NCBI GenBank assembly: GCA_002293025.1
Contig: DBCL01000015.1
Span: 107,725-147,628 of the forward strand
DNA length: 39,904 nt
Source: Actinobacteria bacterium UBA959
GTDB lineage: Bacteria; Actinomycetota; Actinomycetes; S36-B12; UBA5976
Direction: 5' to 3'
Shown: piece after piece, positions 7,038 through 15,261 of the stretch
How positions within the stretch are numbered: position 1 is the stretch's first letter
Layout of the letters: each line of letters starts with the position of its first letter
Notes under the pieces: generated by a model
Seen by the model: only the letters and a program-made list of their open reading frames with translations
Database searches by the model: none
Told to the model about the DNA's origin: nothing
Program-made: the position numbers and the translations under genes

Positions 7038-8579
7038 ATGAAGCGGGATTCTTCGAGCAAGATACTTGCTAACAGACATGTTGATGTTGCCATCATTGGT
7101 GGCGGAATCAATGGGGCTGTTTCAGCAGCGGCTTTGGCTGCGAGAGGATTAAAAGTTGCCCTATTGGAAAAAAGTGATTTCTCTAGTTTCACCAGTCAAG
7201 AATCGTCAAACATGGTTTGGGGTGGCATTAAATACTTGCAAACATACGAGATCCCATTGGTTTGGAATCTTTGTGGCTCTCGAAATACATTATTGAAGGA
7301 ATTCCCAAATAGAGTTAAGCAGACTCCCTTCTTTGCTTCACTCGGTGAGCATGCTCCATTTGGGAAAGCGCTTGGACTCGTGGGAGTCTCTCTTTACTGG
7401 GTACTCGGCAGGTTCAGAACACATGCTCCGCGAATTTATAGTAGGAGAAAAGCGATAGAACATGAGCCACTAATTTCCAAAGATAAACTGCGGGGAGCGG
7501 TTCAATACAACGATGCAGTGCTGCTGGATAACGACGCAAGATTTGTATTTGAATTCATAAAGACAGCTAAACAGTTTGGCTCAACTTGCATTAATTACTG
7601 CGAAGCTACTGACGTAAAACAATCTGTGGATGGGTGGCAAATTTCAGCCAAAGACCAAGTTACGAGTGAGTCTTTTGCCTTTACAGCGACGGTATTGATA
7701 AATGCAACTGGTCCTTTCGCCAAGAACTTAACAGATCAAATGCAGATTAAAACAAAGCATTCCTTAGCACTATCAAAGGGCATTCATTTAGTTGTTCCAA
7801 GAATTGGAAAATCCAACCAAGTAATGGCTTTCTGGGATACAGATGGTCGACTCTTTTATGTGATTCCAATGCATGATCGCTCAGTAATTGGAACAACTGA
7901 TACCAGAGTCTCAACCGCGGTAACACATGTGACAGACGAAGATCGTGAATTCGTGCTGGAGCAAGCCAATCGATGCCTAGACCTCCCTCAAGAGTTGACT
8001 GTCAAAGACATTATCTCCGAACGTTGCGGTGTAAGACCATTAGTTATCAGTGGAAATGCTGACGTTTCAAGCATGGAGTGGACGTCACTCTCAAGAAAAC
8101 ATGAAATTGAAGCTGACTTTCATTTAAAGACTCTAACTATTTTTGGCGGGAAATTGACTGATTGTCTCAATGTTGGAGATGAGGTGGCAGCTTTAGTCCA
8201 AAAAATGGGATTGAAACTTTCAAAATCAAAAAGATGGTTTGGCGAAGATTTGAATGATAACAAACCAGAACTTAAGTCAAAGTTAATGAAATTTCACAAT
8301 GAAAAGGATGCGGAATTTATCACTGAGGGTTTATGGCGTCGACATGGCAGGTCTGCATTCGAAATTGTTAGCCAATTTGAAACCGATCCAGAACTCGCAG
8401 AAATTATGTTTGATGGAACTGAATTCACCTTGGGTGAACTACTTTATATGGCTAAAGAAGAATCAGTGGTTAAACTGGAAGACCTACTACGCCGCAGAAC
8501 TCCAATTGCATTGATTCGAAGAAATTCTGAAATTGATCAGAACAAATATTTAGGCAGGTTAATAGCAGCGTTTAGTTAA
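7038..8579 (+). CDS. glpD: Glycerol-3-phosphate dehydrogenase (FAD, quinone-linked)
   Basis: Oxidises sn-glycerol 3-phosphate to dihydroxyacetone phosphate and passes electrons to the quinone pool at the membrane. The protein has 513 residues. The N-terminal FAD-binding motif GGGINGAVSA begins at G21. The flavoprotein signatures SSNMVWGGIKYLQ, FYVIPMHDRSVIGTTDT and GGKLTDCLNVGDEV follow, and the C-terminal DAO_C region ends in LLRRRTPIALIRR. ATG 7038 is preferred over the adjacent GTG 7035 because AAAGG at 7027-7031 is six bases before it. It completes the glycerol pathway with GlpK. Its 3' end overlaps the convergent SDR gene by eight bases, leaving no room for a terminator. Confidence 0.93.
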   Translation: MKRDSSSKILANRHVDVAIIGGGINGAVSAAALAARGLKVALLEKSDFSSFTSQESSNMVWGGIKYLQTYEIPLVWNLCGSRNTLLKEFPNRVKQTPFFASLGEHAPFGKALGLVGVSLYWVLGRFRTHAPRIYSRRKAIEHEPLISKDKLRGAVQYNDAVLLDNDARFVFEFIKTAKQFGSTCINYCEATDVKQSVDGWQISAKDQVTSESFAFTATVLINATGPFAKNLTDQMQIKTKHSLALSKGIHLVVPRIGKSNQVMAFWDTDGRLFYVIPMHDRSVIGTTDTRVSTAVTHVTDEDREFVLEQANRCLDLPQELTVKDIISERCGVRPLVISGNADVSSMEWTSLSRKHEIEADFHLKTLTIFGGKLTDCLNVGDEVAALVQKMGLKLSKSKRWFGEDLNDNKPELKSKLMKFHNEKDAEFITEGLWRRHGRSAFEIVSQFETDPELAEIMFDGTEFTLGELLYMAKEESVVKLEDLLRRRTPIALIRRNSEIDQNKYLGRLIAAFS

Positions 8580-9303
8580 TTCCTTGTGACATTGCAATTA
8601 ACTTCCACTCAGTAGTCCTCAATCTACGTGGTTGCTGCAAAACTGTTTGAATGGCAAAAGAGATATCGCTTGGTTCCATGTAGCCCAATTTCCCCAAGTT
8701 CTCAGGCAGTCGCCCATCCCCCATGGCGAATTCGGTATCAGTGGCAGCCGGAGCGATCACCGTGACACGGATGCCGTCCTCCCGTAATTCATCATCTAAG
8801 CCAATCGCCAAACCAACTTGAGCATGTTTGGTCGCTGCATAAACAGCTTGATTCTTTTTGGATCTAAAACCTGATATCGAACATAAGATCACGATATCCC
8901 CACCATTTTTCTTAAGGTGCGGTACTGCCGCACGAACTGTCCAGATGGTGCCCTGGAAATTAGTCTCCATCATCTCGTTGAGTCGTTCATTTGAGTAATC
9001 CAAGATGGATCCATATAGGCCAATTCCAGCATTAGGAATTACGGAATCTATTTTCCCAAATGTCTCAACAGCGATCTGCATTAAGGTTTCACAATCGGCA
9101 GGTTTGCGGATATCACATTTGGTTGCTACCGCATTCTCAGCCCCTAACTCAGCAACTAGTTGGAACAAGCGCTCTACTCTTCGCGCACCTAGCGCAACCT
9201 TGGCTCCTGCAGCAACCAAAGTTCTCGCAGTTTGTTGGCCAATTCCAGAGGATGCTCCAGTTATAACTACGACTGTTCCTTTTAGGTCGCGCGTTTCTGT
9301 CAT
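8572..9303 (-). CDS. Short-chain dehydrogenase/reductase (classical SDR)
   Basis: A 243-residue Rossmann-fold oxidoreductase of unknown substrate. It has the cofactor motif TGASSGIG (residues 15-22), the NAG motif (PNAGIG, residue 91 on), an active-site Ser in the ILCSISG strand, and catalytic YAATK (Tyr155, Lys159). The Arg pair after the second strand (GARRVERL) favours NADP(H). It overlaps the upstream ribokinase gene by one base (TGA/ATG at 9303), so the two are translationally coupled; both follow a zinc-ribbon gene. The C-terminus resembles the YdfG / serine-dehydrogenase branch of small-substrate SDRs. The pairing with a sugar kinase hints at polyol or hydroxy-acid metabolism, but this is weak. 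Confidence 0.85.
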   Translation of the reverse strand: MTETRDLKGTVVVITGASSGIGQQTARTLVAAGAKVALGARRVERLFQLVAELGAENAVATKCDIRKPADCETLMQIAVETFGKIDSVIPNAGIGLYGSILDYSNERLNEMMETNFQGTIWTVRAAVPHLKKNGGDIVILCSISGFRSKKNQAVYAATKHAQVGLAIGLDDELREDGIRVTVIAPAATDTEFAMGDGRLPENLGKLGYMEPSDISFAIQTVLQQPRRLRTTEWKLIAMSQGIN

Positions 9304-10226
9304 CAGACAATCTTAGTAACTTGGTGCAGGATTTGATCTGCCACTTCTGGAGTGGGGTATGAAGACTGGGCTCCTTTTAGCGTAACGCTTAGTGACGCAG
9401 TTTCAATACCTAATTGCACGCTTTGCGACTCAGTCAAACCACTTGCAACTGCGAATGCAAATGATCCAACAAAGCAGTCGCCAGCCCCAACCGTGTCTAT
9501 GGCTTGAACTTTCGGAGCTTGAAATCGGGTCACGGTCCCGTCTACGTTTAGCAAAGCGGCCCCTAATTCGCCTAAAGTCACCAGCAATCTAGATTGCAAA
9601 GTCTCTCCAAGTTCTTTAATTGCAGAATCACTTGTCGGTGGCAAGCCTCTAGGGTGCAGCATCTCAAATTCCACTTCATTAGGAATAACCCAGTCGCTGT
9701 TACTCATCAATTCTGGACTTAATTTAGATGCTGGTGCTGGGTTTAGTATCGTCGTGATACCTCTAGATTTTGCGGCGGCAAAACATGCAGCGGTAACCTT
9801 CTGGTCAATTTCTAATTGTCCAACAACTACCTTGAGATTTGAATCTTTTTGAACCGCCAAAACTGCATCCTGTTCAGTTAATTTCTGATTTGCTCCAGTT
9901 AAAACAATGATTCGGTTAGCGCCAGTTGTTTCAACCCAGATCATCGCCACACCAGATGCACCTTGGGCTCTGCCAACAGCATCTGAATTAATATTTAAGT
10001 CTTCAAAATTATCCAACATTGATTGCCCAAAAACATCATCACCAACATAGCTAATCATTGACACTGGCAGTTTAAATCTTGATGCCATTACAGCTTGATT
10101 TGCGCCTTTGCCACCAAATCCCAAGCCAAAAGCATCACCATGAATTGTTTCCCCCTGTTTTGGGAGGTGCGTGGTGTAGGCGGTTAGGTCGACCATCGAG
10201 CAGCCAATAACTGCAATACTAGACAT
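9303..10226 (-). CDS. rbsK: Ribokinase, PfkB family
   Basis: Phosphorylates D-ribose at O5 (predicted) in the cytoplasm. Its 307 residues fit ribokinases. The sugar-binding loop GFGGKGANQAVMA is the first PfkB signature, and the anion-hole/catalytic motif DTVGAGDCFVGSFA is the second, with Asp as catalytic base. The Asn-rich NPAPA segment (LNPAPASKL) is typical of ribokinase rather than fructokinase. ATG 10226 is 12 bases downstream of the end of the zinc-ribbon gene, and its stop overlaps the SDR start. No ribose ABC transporter is visible in the window, so ribose may come from nucleoside breakdown. Confidence 0.85.
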   Translation of the reverse strand: MSSIAVIGCSMVDLTAYTTHLPKQGETIHGDAFGLGFGGKGANQAVMASRFKLPVSMISYVGDDVFGQSMLDNFEDLNINSDAVGRAQGASGVAMIWVETTGANRIIVLTGANQKLTEQDAVLAVQKDSNLKVVVGQLEIDQKVTAACFAAAKSRGITTILNPAPASKLSPELMSNSDWVIPNEVEFEMLHPRGLPPTSDSAIKELGETLQSRLLVTLGELGAALLNVDGTVTRFQAPKVQAIDTVGAGDCFVGSFAFAVASGLTESQSVQLGIETASLSVTLKGAQSSYPTPEVADQILHQVTKIV

Positions 10227-10238
10227 GATAAACCTCTG

Positions 10239-10478
10239 TCATTCCACAACGGTTCGAGCAATTAACTCAACGACCGCACCCACTCCGCACCAGCGACACT
10301 TAACTTCTTGCACCGCGTCTGAGGCTAGGTTTCGCTCTTCAATTACTGGCTCACCGGATAAATCAAAATGCCAAAACTCATGAGCTACCTGATCACGCCG
10401 AACATCAAATCGGGTTAAATTGCCACACCTAGTACAACGCCAACGTGTCGTGGAATCGGGCAATCTTGGTATGGTCAC
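10239..10478 (-). CDS. Small zinc-ribbon protein of unknown function
   Basis: A 79-residue protein with two CxxC knuckles, CTRCG near residue 15 and CRWCG near residue 62, which together would bind one zinc ion. Between them are acidic and aromatic residues (AHEFWHFDLSGEP). There is no catalytic motif and no membrane segment. The start is GTG at 10478. There is no Shine-Dalgarno, but TAGTCT (10490-10485 on the minus strand) lies exactly six bases upstream, which suits a leaderless mRNA. It is the first gene of a three-gene operon with rbsK and the SDR, and is divergent from the exonuclease gene. The function is not recognised. Confidence 0.75.
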   Translation of the reverse strand: MTIPRLPDSTTRWRCTRCGNLTRFDVRRDQVAHEFWHFDLSGEPVIEERNLASDAVQEVKCRWCGVGAVVELIARTVVE

Positions 10479-10528
10479 CGGATTAGACTACTAAAGATTA
10501 GAGTTAATAGATCGTCTAGATTGAGCCA

Positions 10529-11152
10529 ATGCCCGCGTCTCGATCTAACCCTCCAAATGATCTACCTCTAATTGAAGTCACATTCTGCGTTTTAGATATA
10601 GAGACCACTGGGGGTTCTGCAAAATCCGATCAGATCACTGAAATTGCGGTGGTAAAAGTTCGAGGTGGTGAGATCCAGGGTCAGTTTCAAACTCTGGTTA
10701 ACCCAGGAATTGAGATCCCACTAATGATTGAATCGCTAACTGGGATTAATACCGCGATGGTTCAGTCTGCTCCAAAAATTTCAGAAGTTTTGCCATCTTT
10801 CTTCGAGTTTGTGCGAGGTTCGGTGTTGGTAGCACACAACGCCAGTTTTGATCTCTCATTTCTGCAATTCTCAGCACAAGAACATGGTTACGACTGGGAA
10901 GTGGGCCACGTAGTAGATACGCTTTCGCTTGCCAGGCTGGCTATAGATCGTGAAGAAGTGCGGAATAAAAAACTAGCTACCCTGGCTCAACTTTTTGAAA
11001 CCAAAAATCAGCCAAGCCACCGCGCGATGAGTGATGCTCAAACAACTGTTGAAGTGTTGCACGCATTACTAGAGCGTTTGGCCACTATGGGGATACTACA
11101 TTTGGCTGACTTATTAATTGCCACTGGTAAATCCAAATCAAGGCGTACTTAA
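10529..11152 (+). CDS. DnaQ-like 3'-5' exonuclease (DEDDh, Pol III epsilon type)
   Basis: A 207-residue exonuclease domain protein. The DEDDh motifs are ExoI LDIETTG (Asp23, Glu25), ExoII HNASFDLSFL, and ExoIII HRAMSDAQTT with the catalytic His and Asp. It could be a proofreading epsilon subunit or a stand-alone repair exonuclease. It lies next to trpD, as does Rv2191 of M. tuberculosis. From memory that protein is longer, with a UvrC-like nuclease domain, which is absent here. ATG 10529 has no Shine-Dalgarno but TAGATT (10517-10522) precedes it by six bases, which suggests leaderless transcription. It converges on trpD with a four-base gap. Confidence 0.85.
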   Translation: MPASRSNPPNDLPLIEVTFCVLDIETTGGSAKSDQITEIAVVKVRGGEIQGQFQTLVNPGIEIPLMIESLTGINTAMVQSAPKISEVLPSFFEFVRGSVLVAHNASFDLSFLQFSAQEHGYDWEVGHVVDTLSLARLAIDREEVRNKKLATLAQLFETKNQPSHRAMSDAQTTVEVLHALLERLATMGILHLADLLIATGKSKSRRT

Positions 11153-11156
11153 CAAC

Positions 11157-12200
11157 TTAAAAGTTTTGCCATGCTTGAAGTAAATTAGCTGCTTCTCCCG
11201 ACTTAATAACTGCCCTGGCCTTTTCTAGCGCTAATTCCCAATCAGATAAAGTGACATCTTCAAAATTCTTTCGCTGGGCTTTGTCTGCAGCAATAATGCC
11301 AGCTGCAGCATTTAGACAAACAGTGGTTCGAATCAATTCCAGATCCGCATCATGCAGACTGGGATTTAAGACGTCGGTCAAAACTCTTGCATTATGCGTC
11401 GCATCTCCTCCTACCAAGGAACTTGGACTTGCAAAATTGATCCCCAACAAACGTGGATCCAAGGTGTGTTTATGCACGCGACTCCCAGCTATCTGCCAAA
11501 TAGTCGTTGTGGAAGTGGTAGTTATTTCGTCTAAACCATCATCACCTCTTACTACAAAACCAAAACAGCCCCGTTCACTCAAAACTTCAGCCACTAACTG
11601 GGCTCGATCTAAGTTGGCAACACCGACTACCATGGCTTTTGGTTGAGCGGGGTTCGCAAGCGGTCCCAAAATGTTAAAGACAGTTGGAATCCCTAATTCT
11701 TTTCGAACCGGTGCTGCATATTTCATCGCAGGATGAAAATTAGGTGCGAAACAAAATCCAATTCCAACAGTTACTACTGAATTGGTGACTGCCTGGGCAT
11801 CCGCGCTTAGATTAATTCCAAGTGCTTCCAAAACATCAGCAGACCCTGATTTTGAACTGGCTGCTCGGTTTCCATGCTTAACCACTTTGATGCCAGTTGC
11901 TGATGCCACAATTGCTGCCGTAGTTGAGATATTTACGGTTCCAGCCTGATCGCCCCCAGTGCCCACTATGTCCAAAGAAATTCCAGAAATTACAACTGAT
12001 GGTGAGCGATCCATCATCGCCGCGACGAAGCCCGCTACCTCTGTCGGGGTTTCACCTTTTTCTTTTAAGGCCAGAATCAAACTCTTGATCCATTCTGGAC
12101 TCGCGACTCCGTCCATGATGTGAGACATTGCAAATTTAGCTGATTCATGATCGAGATCTTCACCGGCAACAACGGATGCCAACCAAATGTCTGAAGTCAT
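11157..12200 (-). CDS. trpD: Anthranilate phosphoribosyltransferase
   Basis: Transfers phosphoribose from PRPP to anthranilate in tryptophan synthesis. The length of 347 residues is normal. The PRPP-binding signatures are VGTGGDQAGTVNISTTAAIV and VKHGNRAASSKSGSADVLEA, and the metal site is in GDDGLDEI. It is separated from the other trp genes, as is usual in Actinobacteria, where it sits beside the ctaE-qcr cluster. Its ATG overlaps the stop of the upstream receiver-like gene by one base (TAATG at 12200), so the two are co-translated. Confidence 0.93.
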   Translation of the reverse strand: MTSDIWLASVVAGEDLDHESAKFAMSHIMDGVASPEWIKSLILALKEKGETPTEVAGFVAAMMDRSPSVVISGISLDIVGTGGDQAGTVNISTTAAIVASATGIKVVKHGNRAASSKSGSADVLEALGINLSADAQAVTNSVVTVGIGFCFAPNFHPAMKYAAPVRKELGIPTVFNILGPLANPAQPKAMVVGVANLDRAQLVAEVLSERGCFGFVVRGDDGLDEITTTSTTTIWQIAGSRVHKHTLDPRLLGINFASPSSLVGGDATHNARVLTDVLNPSLHDADLELIRTTVCLNAAAGIIAADKAQRKNFEDVTLSDWELALEKARAVIKSGEAANLLQAWQNF

Positions 12201-12616
12201 TAGTTATTTAAAGATGCGCGCTGCCGCAACAATTTAGCAGCCGTGTCACTTAGCGCGAATGGATCAAGCGGCTTAGGAACCACTGCTTCTGCTCTAGACC
12301 ATGTTGCCAACCAAGCATCCTGTGACCGAGCAATTAATGCCAGAAATGGTGGGCAATTAAAAATCTCATCTTTGGCTTGTCTGGCAATTCCAAGTCCCCC
12401 AGCGGGTGTTGCATCAGCATCCACGATGACCAAATCAAATTTTTGTTTGTCCAGATATTGCCAAACCATTGGTTCAGTGGCAACTTCCAAAATCTCAATT
12501 TCTGGCAGATCCATCGCTGGTCTGCGGCCCAGTGAGGCAATGACATCGCGTCGAACGCTCGCATCATGGCTGTAAACCAAGACCCGAAGGTTGCTAGCTC
12601 CTACCAAATCCTGCAT
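12200..12616 (-). CDS. Degenerate response-regulator receiver-like protein
   Basis: A 138-residue single-domain protein with the alternating beta-alpha pattern of CheY-like receivers. Asp66 in LVIVDADATPAGG fits the phospho-acceptor, and Lys115 in VVPKPLDPF fits the conserved KP pair. The usual acidic pair after beta-1 is missing (RVLVYSHDASVRR), as is the canonical Thr/Ser after beta-4 (LALIARSQD). Magnesium-dependent phosphorylation is therefore doubtful; it may be a pseudo-receiver that binds a partner. No output domain is present. The start ATG at 12616 has AGGAG about ten bases upstream. It is translationally coupled to trpD and divergent from ctaE. Confidence 0.7.
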   Translation of the reverse strand: MQDLVGASNLRVLVYSHDASVRRDVIASLGRRPAMDLPEIEILEVATEPMVWQYLDKQKFDLVIVDADATPAGGLGIARQAKDEIFNCPPFLALIARSQDAWLATWSRAEAVVPKPLDPFALSDTAAKLLRQRASLNN

Positions 12617-12775
12617 TGAATTTCACTCCTGGTTGGCAAAAATTGACTCTATTCGAGCAGATTAGGGCAATTTCTACTCTTCTAGCCTACCCATTAATTG
12701 TTAGATTCATAACACTCCCGCTCGGGGTCATCTGACCAGCACTCCCTCATGCGGGGCAACTGGCAAGATACGCCT
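12617..12775. promoter_or_regulatory. Divergent control region between the receiver-like gene and ctaE
   Basis: A 159-base gap that must hold the promoter of the ctaE-qcrCAB operon and that of the receiver-trpD pair. TTGACT occurs at 12649-12654 on the plus strand, but no matching -10 is convincing. CAAGAT (12764-12769) lies six bases before ATG 12776 and is a weak leaderless -10 candidate. No inverted repeats of note are seen. Confidence 0.3.
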
Positions 12776-13369
12776 ATGAGCGCAGCCACTTTCCAGCAAT
12801 CCACTCACCCAACCAGAGCCAGCAAGACAGCTGTTGGAACTGTAGTTTGGCTGGCAAGTGAGTTGATGTTTTTTGCCGGTTTGTTTGCGATGTTCTTCAC
12901 TGCCAGGTCAGTCAGTCCTGAGCTTTGGGCTGAACGCACCGAGTTGCTCAATGTTCCGTTTGCAGCAGTCAACACCACGATCTTGGTACTTTCATCGGTT
13001 ACCGCACAGTTGGGCGTATTTGCTGCTGAACGTGGCGATGTTCGCGTATTTAGAAATTGGACTCTACTAACTTTTCTAATGGGTGCTTATTTCGTTGCCG
13101 GTCAAGTTTATGAATACGCTGAACTAGTTCATAAGGGCTTACTCATTTCTACAGATCCTTATGGGTCTGTCTTTTATGCGACGACTGGTTTTCATGCTCT
13201 GCATGTAACGGGTGGATTAATAGCATTCCTATATGTTTTGATTAGAAGTTACCAAACTACTCGGTTCACGCATGGTCAGGTAACTTCTGCTGTTGTTGTT
13301 TCCTACTACTGGCACTTTGTTGATGTCGTGTGGATTGCACTGTTTGCTGCAATCTACTTGTTGAAATAA
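12776..13369 (+). CDS. ctaE: Cytochrome c oxidase subunit III
   Basis: Membrane subunit of the aa3-type oxidase. From ATG 12776 it has 197 residues and about five transmembrane segments. The family hallmarks are VGTVVWLASELMFFAGLFA, the FYATTGFHALHVTGG segment with conserved His residues, and the C-terminal YYWHFVDVVWIALF. An in-frame ATG at 12749 would add nine residues (MRGNWQDTP), but it has no ribosome binding site and such residues are not expected in actinobacterial homologues, so 12776 is preferred. It is the first gene of ctaE-qcrC-qcrA-qcrB, the gene order that underlies the bcc-aa3 supercomplex of Actinobacteria. Confidence 0.93.
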   Translation: MSAATFQQSTHPTRASKTAVGTVVWLASELMFFAGLFAMFFTARSVSPELWAERTELLNVPFAAVNTTILVLSSVTAQLGVFAAERGDVRVFRNWTLLTFLMGAYFVAGQVYEYAELVHKGLLISTDPYGSVFYATTGFHALHVTGGLIAFLYVLIRSYQTTRFTHGQVTSAVVVSYYWHFVDVVWIALFAAIYLLK

Positions 13370-13387
13370 ATTAAGGTGATCAATCAC

Positions 13388-14221
13388 GTGTCCACAAACC
13401 GCAAAACTTTAAAGTTAAGTAGATTTAGAAAGCATCCTGCTGCGATCTTGGTTGTACTGCTAGTAGGTCTGTTCACAACTGGTGGGCTTTACTCGGTTGG
13501 GGCGAATGCAGCCAACAAAATGACTGGTAGAGAAGCAGTTGTTGATATCGAATCAATTATGAGTGACCCAGCAAGCATTGATCAAGGCAACCGGTTGTTT
13601 GCTACTGGCTGTGCAACTTGTCATGGACTTAAAGCACAAGGAACTTCAGATGGGCCCACTTTGATAGGTGTTGGGGCTGCCTCGGTTCATTTCCAAGTTG
13701 CAACTGGGCGAATGCCCATGGGTGCGCCTGGCGCACAAGTTATGCGCAAGAAACCAATTTATTCTGAAGAGCAGTCTTTGCAGCTGGCAGCATATGTTGC
13801 GTCATTGAGCCCTGGACCAGCAATTCCAACTGACGAACAACTTGATTGGATGGATGCAGAGCTGGCTGAAGGTGGCGAACTATTTAGGAGTAATTGCGCC
13901 CAATGCCATGCATTCGCAGGTCGTGGTGGCGCACTAACTGAAGGTAAGTACGCGCCAAGCTTGATGTTAGCCACTCCAATTCAAATCTACGAGGCGATGA
14001 TTACTGGCCCACAAGCCATGCCAATCTTTAACGACAAAACTTTGACAGTTGAAGAAAAGCAAGCTGTAATTAAGTACATTGAATATTTGAAAGATTCACC
14101 AAACCCTGGTGGGTTGGAGCTTGGCAGATATGGTCCTGTAACTGAAGGCTTGTTTTTGTTCACAATAGTTATCGGCGCATTGATTGCAGCTGCAATCTGG
14201 ATTGGAGTTAAGGCTAAATGA
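13388..14221 (+). CDS. qcrC: Diheme cytochrome c subunit of the bcc complex
   Basis: Membrane-anchored cytochrome cc that passes electrons from the Rieske centre straight to the CuA site of the oxidase. The protein has 277 residues. There is one N-terminal membrane segment (about 19-37), two heme c motifs CATCH (Cys75-His79) and CAQCH (Cys170-His174), and a C-terminal anchor (LFLFTIVIGALIAAAIWIG). GTG 13388 is preferred over GTG 13376 because AAGGTGAT (13373-13380) overlaps the latter and is correctly spaced for the former. The two hemes replace a soluble cytochrome c, as in mycobacteria. It overlaps qcrA by four bases (ATGA). Confidence 0.94.
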   Translation: MSTNRKTLKLSRFRKHPAAILVVLLVGLFTTGGLYSVGANAANKMTGREAVVDIESIMSDPASIDQGNRLFATGCATCHGLKAQGTSDGPTLIGVGAASVHFQVATGRMPMGAPGAQVMRKKPIYSEEQSLQLAAYVASLSPGPAIPTDEQLDWMDAELAEGGELFRSNCAQCHAFAGRGGALTEGKYAPSLMLATPIQIYEAMITGPQAMPIFNDKTLTVEEKQAVIKYIEYLKDSPNPGGLELGRYGPVTEGLFLFTIVIGALIAAAIWIGVKAK

Positions 14222-15261
14222 GTAATGAGCTAGAGCACGAAGGCAGTTCAATTCTGCCAGTGCAGCAGACATCGACTGAAGTCAATACTCCAGTCTCAGT
14301 TTTGCCACCACACGTGCTTCGTCGAGCTGACATTGATCCAATCGCCGCAACTCGGGCTGAGCGTCAAGTTTCAATCATGTTCTTGTTGTCTGCGCTGTTT
14401 ACTCTTCTTGCCATAGTTTCATTCATTGCAATCCCAGTTGACCAATATGTTCGTGTCCCTGGGGCTGGTGTTACTCAAGCATCCAACTTGGCCGTTGGCT
14501 TCACTTTAGGTATGGCAATTTTATTAATTGGACTGGGTGCAATTCACTGGGCAAAGAAATTAATGCCTGACGAAGAAGTTACAGACTCTCGTCACTCTTT
14601 TTCTAGTTCCAAAGAAATCCGACAAAGCGTTATGGAAGAAATTCGACTTGGTGGTCAGGAGTCAGGTTTTGCGACTAGAAAGATAGTGCGCAGATCTTTG
14701 CTAACTGCACTGGCATTACTGCCACTACCGGCCGTTGTGTTGGCTTTGGATTTTGGTCCAACCCCAAAAAATGAGCTGCGCTCAACTTTATGGGGTAAAG
14801 GCGTGCGTTTAGTGACAGACCCAACTGGCAGATTACTTCGCCCAGAAGACTTCCAAGTTGGCTCACTAGTTTCAGCTCACCCAGAGAATTTGCATGATTG
14901 GGAAGAAGAGAATCACAATCTAAATGCACGCGCCAAGACTCCTATTTTGGTTGTAAGAATGAGCCCAGAAGAGTTACGAAGCACTCAAGGTGAGGGCTGG
15001 GACTACCAAGGAATCGTCGCTTTCTCCAAGGTTTGTACTCATGTGGGATGTCCGATTGCGCTTTATGAGCATCGGACCCATCATTTGCTATGTCCCTGCC
15101 ATCAGTCAACCTTTGATTTGGCAGATTCAGCGAATGTGGTGTTTGGTCCAGCAGCTCGACGGCTGCCCCAGTTACCAATTTCAGTTGACTCTGAGGGTTA
15201 CCTGATTGCACAGTCAGATTTTCAAGAGCCAGTTGGTCCGTCATTTTGGGAGCGTGGATGA
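14218..15261 (+). CDS. qcrA: Rieske iron-sulfur subunit of the bcc complex
   Basis: Rieske protein (347 residues) with three predicted N-terminal membrane helices, the actinobacterial arrangement: MFLLSALFTLLAIVSFIAI, then NLAVGFTLGMAILLIGLG, then SLLTALALLPLPAVVLAL. The [2Fe-2S] ligands are in CTHVGC and CPCHQS, each giving one Cys and one His, with the extra disulfide cysteines also present. It receives electrons from quinol at the Qo site of QcrB. It overlaps qcrC (ATGA) and overlaps the qcrB start by four bases. Confidence 0.94.
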   Translation: MSNELEHEGSSILPVQQTSTEVNTPVSVLPPHVLRRADIDPIAATRAERQVSIMFLLSALFTLLAIVSFIAIPVDQYVRVPGAGVTQASNLAVGFTLGMAILLIGLGAIHWAKKLMPDEEVTDSRHSFSSSKEIRQSVMEEIRLGGQESGFATRKIVRRSLLTALALLPLPAVVLALDFGPTPKNELRSTLWGKGVRLVTDPTGRLLRPEDFQVGSLVSAHPENLHDWEEENHNLNARAKTPILVVRMSPEELRSTQGEGWDYQGIVAFSKVCTHVGCPIALYEHRTHHLLCPCHQSTFDLADSANVVFGPAARRLPQLPISVDSEGYLIAQSDFQEPVGPSFWERG

